DNA from: Acidobacterium sp. S8
GTDB taxonomy: Bacteria; Acidobacteriota; Terriglobia; Terriglobales; Acidobacteriaceae
DNA: 64,000 nucleotides
Direction of reading: 5' to 3'
Assembly: GCF_009765985.1 (NCBI RefSeq)
Contig: NZ_LMUM01000026.1
Location: 83,491 to 147,490, forward strand
Under the pieces are notes generated by a model, which worked only from the letters and a program-made list of their open reading frames with translations, ran no database searches and was not told the origin of the DNA. Both the position numbers and the translations under genes were made by a program. Below, in pieces: positions 43,237-52,797 of the stretch (within the stretch, counting starts at the first letter, position 1; every line of letters starts with the position of its first letter).

Positions 43237-43914
43237 TCATAATTGCTTGCCTGATCTGCGCCTGACCCAAACCTTTTCCGCCGCGGGCTTTCCAAGGATC
43301 GCTGGACCGGCGAGAGTTTCAATCCCGACGGTCTCGTCGTAGTTATGAGTAATCACGCGAAGCTGGGTTTGGGGACCGATGCCGGATCGATGCAGAAAAA
43401 GCAGGAGTTTAGGGTCGCGCTCATACAGGCTGGCCACAACGTAGTCGGCGCCCTCCTGAGCCTCAGAAAGCGGAATAAGGGCTTTCTTTCTTCGCTGTGC
43501 GGGACTCTCCGGCAGTACTGAATTGCCGTGAGGGCAGGTGCCCTTGTCGCCCAGTTTTTCGATCAGTTTGGCCTCGAATTGCGGCGAAACGGCGTGTTCC
43601 AGACGCTCTGCTTCATCGTGGATCTGATACCAGTCCATGTGAAAAATTTCTGAAAGCATGCGCTCGATCAAATGATGGCGAAGAGCGGTATGATAAGCAG
43701 CCTCACGTCCCTTCGCGGTCAAGCGCACCACCCCGTCGGACTTGACGTCGATGAAGGCATCCCTTTTCAGGCGTTTTAAGGCCATGGTCACGGCAGGTGG
43801 TGAAACTGAAAGCCAATGGGCCAAGGTGACTGGAAGGACGCTTTGACCCTCGGATTCGGCCTCGAGGATGGCCTTCAAATAATCTTCCTTGGATATGGTG
43901 ATTGTTTCTTTCAT
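43237..43914 (-). CDS. mntR: DtxR/MntR-family metal-dependent transcriptional regulator
   Basis: 225 residues. The N-terminal winged helix reads ITISKEDYLKAILEAESEGQ and VSPPAVTMALKRLKRDAFI. The metal and dimerisation domain contains HDEAERLEHAVS, whose Glu and His residues fit the primary site, and TCPHGNSVLP. The C-terminal ~80 residues resemble the SH3-like FeoA-type domain of DtxR/IdeR (LPLSEAQEGADYVVASLYE and IGPQTQLRVITHNYDETVGI). It probably represses mntH, 78 bases downstream, when Mn or Fe is plentiful. The length indicates the longer DtxR-like form rather than the short MntR of Bacillus. Confidence 0.88.
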   Translation of the reverse strand: MKETITISKEDYLKAILEAESEGQSVLPVTLAHWLSVSPPAVTMALKRLKRDAFIDVKSDGVVRLTAKGREAAYHTALRHHLIERMLSEIFHMDWYQIHDEAERLEHAVSPQFEAKLIEKLGDKGTCPHGNSVLPESPAQRRKKALIPLSEAQEGADYVVASLYERDPKLLLFLHRSGIGPQTQLRVITHNYDETVGIETLAGPAILGKPAAEKVWVRRRSGKQL

Positions 43915-43963
43915 TGTTGCTTCATACTAATCACCTGGCCTGGCCATTTGCCAGTGCGTAGCG

Positions 43964-44197
43964 TCAGGAACCGTAGTGCCTGCCCTCGTCATTGCGCTCC
44001 CACGGATAGGTCTGGATGGGAGTGAATGTCCGTTGAAAAAAAGCGTCGTCGAGAATGTAACACTCTCCATCTTCTCCACGCACGATCCAGTCTCCCACCT
44101 TTACAGAACTGAATCCAAGATCGGTTGCGATCGTCTTTGCTTCCTTAGATTGAACGGCTTCTACAAGTAGTGGTCTGCAGGTCCGAAATGTACCCAT
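43964..44197 (-). CDS. Small PGDYG-like protein
   Basis: 77 residues from ATG 44197, preceded by GGAGGA. The core FSSVKVGDWIVRGEDGECYILDDAFFQRTF (18-residue central part VGDWIVRGEDGECYILDD) resembles the PGDYG domain: glycine-aspartate-aromatic followed by a charged turn and an F-x-x-T-F end. Such small domains are common as stand-alone proteins of unknown role. ATG 44215, ATG 44227 and a longer start at 44326 are alternatives; the residues added are unlike the domain. The gene is upstream of mntR by 49 bases and might share its transcript. Confidence 0.6.
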   Translation of the reverse strand: MGTFRTCRPLLVEAVQSKEAKTIATDLGFSSVKVGDWIVRGEDGECYILDDAFFQRTFTPIQTYPWERNDEGRHYGS

Positions 44198-44408
44198 CAG
44201 AATGATTTCCTCCATCGCTGGGCTCATTAGAAGATAGCCGCCATAAAAAAGGTATAAATGTCTGCCTCGAGTTGTAGTGAGCGTATTCGCCCCGACTTTA
44301 TAAGTTCTTAATGATTCCCTTCGCACTTCTTTATGTAGTCACACATAGCCTGAAAAGTCTGCCTGAGGGTTTGAGTGGCAGTGAACCCGGTGCAGCTGAA
44401 AGGGAATC

Positions 44409-46118
44409 ATGCAGGGGAACTTCTTTATACGGTTGTTTACATTTGTTTGTTCCAGGTCGAAGGCCGGCGTCGTGCCGATGGCAATTGGTTCTTTGATATT
44501 ATTTGCCTATTGCGCGGATGGACAGGAAAAACAAAAGACAGCGGTTTCCGAATCCGAGACATCCGCTGGTAGTTCATCATCCGTTTCCAACGCGGCTTTG
44601 TTGCAAGAGCTGGGTGCGATGCGGCACAGAATCGAACAGCTTGAGGCCCAAATCAAAGCTGAATCAAGCGTAGGCAGCGATGCAAATCCCGCCGCTGCTG
44701 CTGCGGATTTGCAGGCATCACGCGAAACGTTATTGGCGACAGGCGGTGTTTCGGTCGTTGGATCGACATCTTCGAAATCAGCCAGCACATCCACATCGGC
44801 TGCAAAACCGGAGAGCCAGACAGCTTCGACGGCTAAGGCCGAACCTTTTGCATTTGCCGATTTCACGTGGCTGAATGGAAATCCGCGCACGAAAGAGCCT
44901 GCCTTCGATTCGAAGTTCTTCACCCCGGAAATTCGCGCGGATGTGGACTACACCTATGACTTCCGTCACCCGCAGGATGACACGATTTCTGGATCGAGCG
45001 AAGTGTTTCGCGCAAATGAGGTACAACTGACACAGATGGGGGTCGGCGGAGATTTCCATTACGACAATGTGCGTGCCAGGTTTATGACGCAGTTCGGTAT
45101 GTACTCTACGACGACACCGCGGAACGATTCGAGCTATTCGCGCGGCCAATGGAATCTTGCCGATGCGTATCGATATCTTTCAGAAGCTTATGGTGGCTAT
45201 CACTTCGATGCGCTCCACGGAATTAACGTGGATGCCGGTATCTTCATGTCTTATGTGGGACTATTCAGCTACTATAACTTCGACAACTGGGCTTATCAGC
45301 CGTCTTATGTGTCTTCTAACACACCATGGTTTTTTACCGGCGTTCGCACGCAGATCTTTCTCTCGGACAAGCTGAAGATCGAGCCATGGTTCGTGAACGG
45401 CTGGCAGTCTTATGGGCGGTTCAACAATCGACCGGGCATTGGTGGTCAAATTTTGTGGCGTCCCAATGGAAAGCTATCGATTCTGGGAAATCAATATGCT
45501 TTGGGCGAGGACGCGTTAGGTGTAAAAGGCCGCGTGCGGTATCACACCGACGACAGCATCCAGTACAAGTATTATGACGATCCGACTTCCACTCGTCTCA
45601 GCAAAGCTGCATTCTCATTAACAGGCGATGCCGGTTGCGAGCATGGTGGCGATGCGCAAGCCGGCACGGGCGTGAGCTGTGCAGGCAACTCGGCCAAGGG
45701 ACCGAAGCAGAGCTTCCTCGGCTTTATGCTCTACAACCGGCTCTGGTTCGATAAAGATTTATTCGGCCTAACGCTCGGTGGAGGGAGAATCAACAATCCG
45801 GGTAGGTATCTCGTTTTGCTACCGCCGATTAACGGTGCCACCGCTACTTCGGGTACTCCCTATTTCACCGAAAACCCGGGTGATCAGTTCAAAGCCTGGG
45901 ACGCGTCGGCAACGGTGGACTATATGCCAAGCCAATACTTCACATGGCGACTCGAGTATGACCATCGTGCGGCGAATGTGCCATACTTCGCAGGGCCTGG
46001 CGGCGTCACACCGCCAGGAGGCAATACTGGCGCGCCGGGTTCGTTGTTGCCAGGCTGGGCTCCAGACCTGCGGAATAGCGAGAACCGCGTGACAGGTGCA
46101 ATCCTCGTGAAGTTTTAA
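44409..46118 (+). CDS. Outer-membrane beta-barrel porin, BBP2-like
   Basis: 569 residues. An N-terminal membrane or signal segment ends near residue 40 (ILFAYCADGQ), then a coiled-coil stretch at about 63-82 (LQELGAMRHRIEQLEAQI), a low-complexity Ser/Ala linker, and a beta-barrel with alternating aromatic strands (DVDYTYDFRH, GYHFDALHGINVDAG, WNGWQSYGRF-like). The final residue is Phe, as needed for outer-membrane insertion. I recall this family (DUF1597/BBP2) next to kdp genes in Acidobacteria. It may be a potassium-inducible porin. It is convergent with the kdpD-like gene. ATG 44478 is an alternative start. Confidence 0.75.
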   Translation: MQGNFFIRLFTFVCSRSKAGVVPMAIGSLILFAYCADGQEKQKTAVSESETSAGSSSSVSNAALLQELGAMRHRIEQLEAQIKAESSVGSDANPAAAAADLQASRETLLATGGVSVVGSTSSKSASTSTSAAKPESQTASTAKAEPFAFADFTWLNGNPRTKEPAFDSKFFTPEIRADVDYTYDFRHPQDDTISGSSEVFRANEVQLTQMGVGGDFHYDNVRARFMTQFGMYSTTTPRNDSSYSRGQWNLADAYRYLSEAYGGYHFDALHGINVDAGIFMSYVGLFSYYNFDNWAYQPSYVSSNTPWFFTGVRTQIFLSDKLKIEPWFVNGWQSYGRFNNRPGIGGQILWRPNGKLSILGNQYALGEDALGVKGRVRYHTDDSIQYKYYDDPTSTRLSKAAFSLTGDAGCEHGGDAQAGTGVSCAGNSAKGPKQSFLGFMLYNRLWFDKDLFGLTLGGGRINNPGRYLVLLPPINGATATSGTPYFTENPGDQFKAWDASATVDYMPSQYFTWRLEYDHRAANVPYFAGPGGVTPPGGNTGAPGSLLPGWAPDLRNSENRVTGAILVKF

Positions 46119-46130
46119 TTTGGAAACCTA

Positions 46131-47681
46131 CTATCGTGTACGACGCGCGGTAGCGGAGCGTCGGTCGTCCTTAAATGGATCGCCGGCGCTCAGCGGCAGA
46201 GAAAAGGAAAATATAGTACCCGAGCCGCGCCTGCTGGTAACTGCAACTTCACCGCCGTGTGCTTCCACGATGGCTTTTACAATGGCGAGTCCCATGCCGG
46301 TACCCTGCACGCGGTAACGCTGGCTTTGTCCACGATAAAACTTGTCGAAGATCAAAATTTTTTCGGCATCATCGATCCCAACTCCATCGTCGGCAACACT
46401 AGTGATGAGGGACGAGTCTTTTACCTCTGCGCTGATAGAGATAGATTTCCCGGGCTCAGAATACTTCGCCGCATTCTCAAGCAAATGATGGAGGACCTTG
46501 CGAATCCAATCCGTGTCCATGGGCACGGATGGCAGATCAGGAGGAAGCTGGACTTTTACCGGGTGGCTTTCAAGCAAGTCGCGGCATTCCGCAATAGCTT
46601 CCTGGATAACGTCTTCTATGTGCCGCGGCTGCCATTGCAGCTGTACTTGTTGTGCGTCCAGCTGAGCCATTTCAACGGCTTGACCGATGAGGTGATTAAG
46701 CCGGGTGCTTTCTTCTTCGATAACAGCCAACATCTCATCCCTTACCTCCGGGTCGTGAATCATCCCGGATCGCAAGCTTGTGATCGAAGCGGTGATGGCT
46801 GTTAAAGGCGTGCGTAACTCATGCGTAACAGAGTCCAGCAGCGCGGTTCTCAGGCGCTCATTCTCCTGCGCAGCTTCGGTGCGGGTCAGCCGCTCGGCAG
46901 TATAGGTTCGTTCTATAGCAATCGCAATCAAACTTCCGAGTGCGTCGATTGTTTCCGGCGACGGGATATTGCCTCTGATTCCGATTGCGCCCATGGAATG
47001 AAGTCCGAGAAGCAGAGGTGCAATGCAAGCGTTTGTGCTATCTTCGCGACGCGTTTCCGCCCGAATGGCTACACCCCGGAGCTCTTCTCGTGGGAACGCC
47101 TGCGCATCTGAGGATCCGTAGACCTGATCTGTCTCCAGCAGATAGATATCGATGACTTCGTTATGAAAGGTCGAGCCGATATAGCCGGGAATGTTCTGCA
47201 GGAGATCTGAGATACGGTCGGATGTCAGCATCTTCTGACTAAATTCATAAAGGCGCTCAACTTCCCGTCTTCGCTGGTTTGCAGCGCGAGCTTCTTGCTT
47301 GACGCGCTCAGAGAGGTGGCTTGCCAGTACGCCCGCTGTCAGAAATGCGAGTAACGCGACCCAGTTCTGGGAGTCTGCAATGGTGAACGTTCCAGTAGGA
47401 GGAAGGAAGAAAAAATTAAACGCAATGGCCGCGAGGAGCGACATGTAGATTGAATAACGAAGACCCAGGCGATTGGCAACGAACAGAATTCCGAGTAAGA
47501 ATGTGAGTGCGACTGTAGTTGGATTTACATGCGTAACTTTGATGTAGACGAGAACAACGCATCCAACTATGCACGTAACAAAGAGATAACGCAGAAAATG
47601 CAATAGCCATCGCCGGTTCACAGCGAAATTATATCTGCACATTAGGGTATTAAGTCGGCAGACAGTTTTCAAGCGGTGCAA
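46131..47681 (-). CDS. kdpD: KdpD-like sensor histidine kinase lacking the N-terminal KdpD/USP half
   Basis: 516 residues. Four membrane helices (about 28-128) with FNFFFLPPTGTFTIADSQNWVALLAF match the DUF4118 domain of KdpD; a GAF-like region follows, then HisKA with SVTHELRTPLTAI (phospho-His) and HATPase_c with LLENAAKY, DDGVGI and GMGLAIVKAI. Standard KdpD (about 895 residues) has an N-terminal KdpD plus universal-stress-like domain that is absent here, so the kinase starts near its membrane part. TTG 47681, ATG 47642 and GTG 47621 are possible starts; none has a strong Shine-Dalgarno. Divergent from kdpE. Confidence 0.82.
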   Translation of the reverse strand: MHRLKTVCRLNTLMCRYNFAVNRRWLLHFLRYLFVTCIVGCVVLVYIKVTHVNPTTVALTFLLGILFVANRLGLRYSIYMSLLAAIAFNFFFLPPTGTFTIADSQNWVALLAFLTAGVLASHLSERVKQEARAANQRRREVERLYEFSQKMLTSDRISDLLQNIPGYIGSTFHNEVIDIYLLETDQVYGSSDAQAFPREELRGVAIRAETRREDSTNACIAPLLLGLHSMGAIGIRGNIPSPETIDALGSLIAIAIERTYTAERLTRTEAAQENERLRTALLDSVTHELRTPLTAITASITSLRSGMIHDPEVRDEMLAVIEEESTRLNHLIGQAVEMAQLDAQQVQLQWQPRHIEDVIQEAIAECRDLLESHPVKVQLPPDLPSVPMDTDWIRKVLHHLLENAAKYSEPGKSISISAEVKDSSLITSVADDGVGIDDAEKILIFDKFYRGQSQRYRVQGTGMGLAIVKAIVEAHGGEVAVTSRRGSGTIFSFSLPLSAGDPFKDDRRSATARRTR

Positions 47682-47754
47682 CTATAAGCAGCGAAATACA
47701 GAATGCCTGTGTCATATCAAGGTCGCATGGTCAGAAGAGGAATGAGGCAGCAGA

Positions 47755-48477
47755 GTGCAGAACGATATCTTAGGGAAGATTCTGGTAGTCGACGATGAGC
47801 CGCAGATCACCCGCGTGCTGCGCTCATCGCTGATTGCAAACGGATATGCCGTTGAAACGGCAGGCGATGGAGTTTCAGCTCTGGAAAAGCTCGCTACCTG
47901 GTCTGCCGATATGGTGATTACCGATCTGGCCATGCCGAGAATGGATGGGATCGCTTTGTGTATTGAGATACGGGCACACTCCAATGTGCCCATCCTGGTG
48001 CTCTCAGTGAAAGATCAGGAAGCCTCGAAGGTGAAGGCGCTTGATGCCGGAGCAGACGATTATGTCACGAAGCCGTTCAGTATCCAGGAATTGCTCGCTC
48101 GCGTCCGGGCAAATATGCGAAGGCTGCGAGCGACTGCGCCGGAAACAGAAACGGCTCCTCTTGAAGTTGGCGATTTTCATATTGATTTAGACAAGCGTCG
48201 CGTGGAGGTTTCCGGACGCGAGATTCATCTTTCCCCGAAAGAATTTGATCTACTTTTTTACATGGCGCAACGGTCTGAACGCGTGCTGACGCACCGCAAA
48301 CTGCTCGCAGCTATATGGGGTGCGCATGCCATGGAGCAACCTGAATCTCTGCGCGTCCTCGTTGCGACACTTCGCAAAAAGATTGAACCTGAAGGTACAC
48401 CCAGATACATCATCAATGAGCCATGGGTAGGCTACCGGTTTCAACCCGGCCAGCCGCCTGAAGAGCCATCTATATAA
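47755..48477 (+). CDS. kdpE: KdpE-like response regulator (OmpR/PhoB type)
   Basis: 240 residues. Receiver domain: ILVVDDEPQITRVL, phospho-acceptor in MVITDLAMPRMDG and Lys in YVTKPFS. The C-terminal winged helix reads LSPKEFDLLFYMAQRSERVLTH and SLRVLVATLRKKIE with the ending WVGYRF, typical of KdpE. It should pair with the divergent kinase and switch on kdpFABC downstream. The GTG start has GAGG eight bases upstream. A 253-base leader separates it from the first small kdp gene. Confidence 0.9.
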   Translation: MQNDILGKILVVDDEPQITRVLRSSLIANGYAVETAGDGVSALEKLATWSADMVITDLAMPRMDGIALCIEIRAHSNVPILVLSVKDQEASKVKALDAGADDYVTKPFSIQELLARVRANMRRLRATAPETETAPLEVGDFHIDLDKRRVEVSGREIHLSPKEFDLLFYMAQRSERVLTHRKLLAAIWGAHAMEQPESLRVLVATLRKKIEPEGTPRYIINEPWVGYRFQPGQPPEEPSI

Positions 48478-48730
48478 CTTTTTAACTACTTTCCTACGCA
48501 ATTTTTATTGCGAATCGAGTGAACTAAAGACGAACCGCTTATGGTGAATGTCTTATGCCTTCGCTTGGTCTTCTCGTCTCCGTCTTTCTCTCGTCGACTA
48601 TCTGCGCTCGCGATTCTAGCGAGTTTGTCTGCGCATGCTCTATTTCGAGGCGATCCAAGGATGACGGCCGAAGTATAGCGCGATCTTCCCAGCAGAAAAG
48701 TGCATAGGCCGTTTTTAAGGAGAGGAAACG
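48478..48730 (+). promoter_or_regulatory. Leader region upstream of the small kdp genes
   Basis: CGCAAT TTTT ATTGCG forms a perfect six-base-pair hairpin at 48497-48512, CTCGC and GCGAG pair at about 48611-48627, and a late ACGGCC can pair with GGCCGT just before TTTTT at 48708-48717, which resembles a terminator. The region ends in AAGGAGAGG before the 48731 ATG. It may contain the KdpE promoter and a leader hairpin. I could not match it to a known riboswitch. Confidence 0.4.
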
Positions 48731-48817
48731 ATGTGGGACGTTGTTTTGACCGTTGCGACGATTGCATTTTTCGCTTTAGCCATCGCATACATTGGCGCCT
48801 GTGAAAGGTTGAAGTAG
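48731..48817 (+). CDS. 28-residue single-helix membrane peptide in the kdp operon
   Basis: The reading frame begins at ATG 48731 behind an excellent AAGGAGAGG site and encodes 28 residues. It opens MWDVVLTVATIAFF, continues as one hydrophobic helix with ALAIAYIGACERLK at the end, and stops at 48817. It lies two bases from kdpF. It is too short for normal gene callers. The site, spacing and composition argue that it is real and perhaps a second small subunit of the Kdp ATPase; I recall similar peptides upstream of kdpF in other genomes. No function is proven. Confidence 0.65.
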   Translation: MWDVVLTVATIAFFALAIAYIGACERLK

Positions 48818-48819
48818 GC

Positions 48820-48909
48820 ATGACGATTGAGACAGTTATGTTGCTCGCAGTAACGATATTTCTTTTTGTGTATTTAATTTATGCGCTTCTGCGTCCGGAG
48901 AAATTCTGA
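48820..48909 (+). CDS. kdpF: KdpF, small stabilising subunit of the K+-transporting ATPase
   Basis: 29 residues: a single helix (MLLAVTIFLFVYLIYALLRPEKF) of which the LRPEKF-type end is the KdpF signature. KdpF sits in the membrane beside KdpA and stabilises the complex. The stop TGA shares one base with the kdpA ATG, which supports translational coupling. Like the preceding peptide it is short enough to be missed by annotation. Confidence 0.88.
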   Translation: MTIETVMLLAVTIFLFVYLIYALLRPEKF

Positions 48910-50684
48910 TGACTTGGAGCGGCTGGCTACAGATTCTTATATTTTTCGGCGTCCTCCTCGTGATGGTGAAACCTCTTGGGGTTTATATGGCACGTGTCTT
49001 CGAGGGTGAACGCACATTTGCCGATCCGCTTTTTCGCCCGATTGAGCGATTGCTCTACCGCCTTACCGGTGTGGATGAGTCCCGCGAAATGCGGTGGAGC
49101 GAATACGGGATTGCGATGCTGCTGTTCAGTGGCGTGACAATGTTGCTTACCTACGGGATTCAGCGGCTGCAAACTATTCTTCCCTGGAATCCGCAGAAGC
49201 TTGGTGCGGTCGCGCCTGACCTTGCTTTTAATACGGCATCTTCGTTTACGACGAACACGAACTGGCAGGCGTATACCCCGGAATCCACGATGAGCTACTT
49301 CACTCAGATGGTGGGGCTGGCAACGCACAATTTCTGGTCAGCGGCGGTAGGAATGGCGCTCGCCGTCGTGTTTATTCGCGGCATCGCTCGGAGAGAGAGC
49401 AAGACCGTCGGTAACTTCTGGGTAGATATGACCAGAGCGACGATGCGGATTCTGCTTCCTATTTGTGTTGTCTATGGACTGGTGCTTGTATCGCAAGGTG
49501 TAGTGCAGAACCTGAGACCGTACGACACTGCGAAATTGATTCAGCCCCAGACCGCTGCCACTACAGACAGCAATGGGAAGCAGGTCACGCAGGTGATCGA
49601 CACACAGGCAATCGCGCAAGGGCCGGTTGCTTCGCAAGAAGCGATTAAGATGCTCGGCACGAATGGCGGGGGCTTCTTCAACGCGAACAGCGCCCATCCA
49701 TTCGAAAATCCTACACCGCTATCCAACCTGCTAGAGATGCTCTCCATATTTCTCATTCCTGCTGGTCTTACGGTGACACTTGGCAGGATGACGAAATCAC
49801 CGCGACACGGCTGGGCGGTCTTCGCGGCGATGGCGGTTTTGTTCTTTGCTGGCGTGATCGTTGCGTACTCGGCGGAATCGCAGCCTAACCCGTTACTGCA
49901 TGGGGTTGATCAGCAAACAACTGTTGCGCAGGCAGGTGGCAACATGGAGGGTAAGGAGGTCCGCTTTGGCATCGCCAACTCGGCGCTCTTCGCCACCGTC
50001 ACAACGGATGCAAGCTGCGGAGCTGTGAACTCCATGCATGATTCGTTTATGCCCCTGGGCGGGTTGGTGCCGCTCGTGAATATCCTGCTTGGCGAGGTTG
50101 TGTTTGGAGGAGTCGGGGCAGGGATGTACGGCATCCTCATCATGGTCGTCCTGACCGTCTTTATTGCGGGATTGATGGTAGGGCGCACGCCCGAATATCA
50201 AGGAAAAAAGATCGAAGCGTATGACGTGAAAATGGCCATGCTTTACGTGCTCATATTCCCATTATCGATTTTGATTTTGGCTGCTCTTGCATCGATATCG
50301 CCGGTCTTCGGATTAACGGCTTTAACAAACAATGGTCCGCACGGTCTGTCAGAAATTCTCTATGCCTATGCCTCCGCGACTGGGAACAATGGCTCCGCAT
50401 TTGCTGGACTTTCTGCGAACACGCATTTTTATAACTTCACCCTTGGAGCGGCGATGTTGATTGGCCGCTTTTTCATGATCGTGCCCATGCTTGCTGTGGC
50501 AGGAAATCTGGCTGGTAAGAAAGTTGTCCCACCATCGTCTGGAACATTTCCGGTGACAACTCCACTTTTCACAGTGCTGCTTGTGAGCGTAATTCTCATT
50601 GTCGGTGCTTTGACCTTTTTCCCCGCTCTTACGCTTGGCCCTGTGCTCGAGCACTTGTTACTTCATGCTGGAAAGGCGTTTTGA
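48909..50684 (+). CDS. kdpA: KdpA, potassium-binding channel subunit of the Kdp ATPase
   Basis: 591 residues, ten membrane helices. The four selectivity-filter-like loops are visible: TASSFTTNTNWQAYTPES, MLGTNGGGFFNANSAHPFENPTP, TTDASCGAVNSMHDSFMPLGG and AYASATGNNGSAFAGL. KdpA selects K+ and passes it to KdpB. About 30 residues of polar sequence (QTAATTDSNGKQVTQVIDTQ) precede the second loop. It is the first large gene of kdpFABC. The gap to kdpB is nine bases. High-affinity K+ uptake under limitation is the known role of the family. Confidence 0.96.
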   Translation: MTWSGWLQILIFFGVLLVMVKPLGVYMARVFEGERTFADPLFRPIERLLYRLTGVDESREMRWSEYGIAMLLFSGVTMLLTYGIQRLQTILPWNPQKLGAVAPDLAFNTASSFTTNTNWQAYTPESTMSYFTQMVGLATHNFWSAAVGMALAVVFIRGIARRESKTVGNFWVDMTRATMRILLPICVVYGLVLVSQGVVQNLRPYDTAKLIQPQTAATTDSNGKQVTQVIDTQAIAQGPVASQEAIKMLGTNGGGFFNANSAHPFENPTPLSNLLEMLSIFLIPAGLTVTLGRMTKSPRHGWAVFAAMAVLFFAGVIVAYSAESQPNPLLHGVDQQTTVAQAGGNMEGKEVRFGIANSALFATVTTDASCGAVNSMHDSFMPLGGLVPLVNILLGEVVFGGVGAGMYGILIMVVLTVFIAGLMVGRTPEYQGKKIEAYDVKMAMLYVLIFPLSILILAALASISPVFGLTALTNNGPHGLSEILYAYASATGNNGSAFAGLSANTHFYNFTLGAAMLIGRFFMIVPMLAVAGNLAGKKVVPPSSGTFPVTTPLFTVLLVSVILIVGALTFFPALTLGPVLEHLLLHAGKAF

Positions 50685-50693
50685 GATATCCAT

Positions 50694-52787
50694 ATGGCCA
50701 CCCTATCCACAATTCCTGATACTAAAATTACGCAGCCCGTTGTCGGCCATCCCAATAAACGCCGGAAATCACTCTGGGATAGCCGGATCGTTCGCCAGGC
50801 GCTTGTTGATTCGATTAAAAAGCTGAGCCCGCGCACAATGATGCGCAACCCGGTGATGTTTGTTGTTGAGATCGGAAGTGTTGTGACGACACTTCTTCTC
50901 TTTCATGATCTCAAGACACATGGCAGCTCGTTTGGGTTCGACCTGCAGATTACGCTATGGCTCTGGTTTACCGTTCTCTTCGCTAACTTTGCCGAGGCAA
51001 TGGCAGAAGGCCGCGGCAAAGCCCAAGCTGAGACACTGCGCCGGGCGAAGTCGGAAACAACGGCTCACAAGCTGCTACCAAATGGAGAAAGCGAAGATAT
51101 TCCCAGCGCGAAGCTCCGCGTCAACGACGTTGTCGTCGTCATTGCAGGCGAGCTGATCCCCGGCGATGGCGAAGTGGTTGACGGCGTGGCTTCGGTGGAC
51201 GAGTCGGCGATTACTGGCGAGTCCGCGCCCGTGATTCGTGAATCGGGAGGCGATCGTTCCGCAGTAACGGGGGGAACACGGGTGCTTTCGGATCATCTGA
51301 AGATCAGGATCACGTCGAATCCAGGCGAAACTTTTCTGGATCGAATGATTGCTCTTGTTGAAGGGGCCGAACGCCAGAAGACACCGAATGAAATTGCGCT
51401 CAATATTCTGCTGGCAGGATTGACGGTCATCTTTCTTCTTGCTGTCGTGACCCTACAGCCGTTCGCCATCTATTCCAAAGCTCCTCAAACTGTATTCGTG
51501 CTGGTATCACTGCTGGTATGCCTGATTCCCACTACCATCGGAGGATTGCTGTCCGCTATCGGTATCGCTGGAATGGATCGTCTTGTGCAGCACAATGTGC
51601 TCGCGATGAGTGGCCGCGCGGTCGAGGCGGCCGGCGATGTCAACACTCTTCTGCTTGATAAAACCGGCACGATCACGTTCGGCAATCGGCAGGCTGCGGA
51701 ATTCGTACCAGCGCCAGGAATCAGCAATGAGCAGCTGGCTGACGCTGCCCAGCTTTCTTCGCTTCCCGACGAAACGCCAGAAGGACGCTCAATCGTGGTG
51801 CTGGCAAAAGAGCGCTACGGATTGCGGGGACGCGACATAGAGGAGTTGAATGCGGAGTTTGTGCCATTCAGCGCGATGACGCGCATGTCCGGCGTAAACA
51901 TAGGCGGAGCCGAGATCCGGAAGGGTTCGGCTGATGCGATCACGAAATTCGTAGAGGAGCGCGGAGGCATCGTCTCCAAAGATGTTCGCAACGCTGTCGA
52001 TACAATCGCGCGTTCTGGTGGCACGCCGCTGGTCGTTGCCAAAAATAACCAGGTGATGGGCGTTATTTACTTGAAAGACATCGTAAAGGGCGGAATGCGA
52101 GAGCGGTTTGCTCAATTGCGAGCTATGGGTATCCGCACCATCATGATTACAGGAGACAACCCCTTAACCGCAGCTGCGATTGCGCGCGAAGCAGGTGTAG
52201 ACGATTTTCTGGCCGAAGCCAAGCCCAAAGACAAGATGGACCTGATCAAAAGGGAGCAGGCTCAAGGCAAGCTCGTTGCCATGACAGGCGATGGCACCAA
52301 TGATGCTCCTGCTCTTGCGCAGGCCGATGTAGGTGTGGCGATGAATACCGGCACGCAGGCGGCGAAAGAAGCGGGGAATATGGTGGACCTCGATTCGAAT
52401 CCTACCAAGCTGATCGAAATTGTCGAGATCGGCAAGCAGCTGCTTATGACTCGTGGCGCCCTGACGACATTCTCCATCGCCAATGATGTGGCCAAGTATT
52501 TCGCTATTATCCCTGCGATGTTTGCCGGTACATTTCCCGTGCTGAATGCGCTCAACGTAATGCATTTGCGCACTCCCGAATCCGCCATTCTGTCGGCGGT
52601 GATTTTCAATGCGCTCATCATCGTTGCGCTCATCCCGCTCGCACTGCGCGGCGTCAAATACAGAGCGCTCGGTGCTGCAGCGCTATTGCAACGCAACTTG
52701 TGGGTTTATGGATTTGGCGGCATCATCGCGCCGTTTGTCGGTATCAAGATCATTGACCTGATCATTACTGCCGTTCATCTGGTTTAG
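50694..52787 (+). CDS. kdpB: KdpB, P-type ATPase catalytic subunit
   Basis: 697 residues. The phosphorylation site DKTGT is in [17 protein letters not shown]; the actuator TGES is present in ITGESAPV; nucleotide-binding KGSADAI and the hinge [10 protein letters not shown] are intact. KdpB hydrolyses ATP and accepts K+ from KdpA through the internal tunnel. Membrane helices are positioned as in other type I P-type ATPases without a heavy-metal CPC motif. Length is near the usual 682. It is followed by kdpC with a 10-base gap. Confidence 0.96.
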   Translation: MATLSTIPDTKITQPVVGHPNKRRKSLWDSRIVRQALVDSIKKLSPRTMMRNPVMFVVEIGSVVTTLLLFHDLKTHGSSFGFDLQITLWLWFTVLFANFAEAMAEGRGKAQAETLRRAKSETTAHKLLPNGESEDIPSAKLRVNDVVVVIAGELIPGDGEVVDGVASVDESAITGESAPVIRESGGDRSAVTGGTRVLSDHLKIRITSNPGETFLDRMIALVEGAERQKTPNEIALNILLAGLTVIFLLAVVTLQPFAIYSKAPQTVFVLVSLLVCLIPTTIGGLLSAIGIAGMDRLVQHNVLAMSGRAVEAAGDVNTLLLDKTGTITFGNRQAAEFVPAPGISNEQLADAAQLSSLPDETPEGRSIVVLAKERYGLRGRDIEELNAEFVPFSAMTRMSGVNIGGAEIRKGSADAITKFVEERGGIVSKDVRNAVDTIARSGGTPLVVAKNNQVMGVIYLKDIVKGGMRERFAQLRAMGIRTIMITGDNPLTAAAIAREAGVDDFLAEAKPKDKMDLIKREQAQGKLVAMTGDGTNDAPALAQADVGVAMNTGTQAAKEAGNMVDLDSNPTKLIEIVEIGKQLLMTRGALTTFSIANDVAKYFAIIPAMFAGTFPVLNALNVMHLRTPESAILSAVIFNALIIVALIPLALRGVKYRALGAAALLQRNLWVYGFGGIIAPFVGIKIIDLIITAVHLV

Positions 52788-52797
52788 GAGCAAAGCT

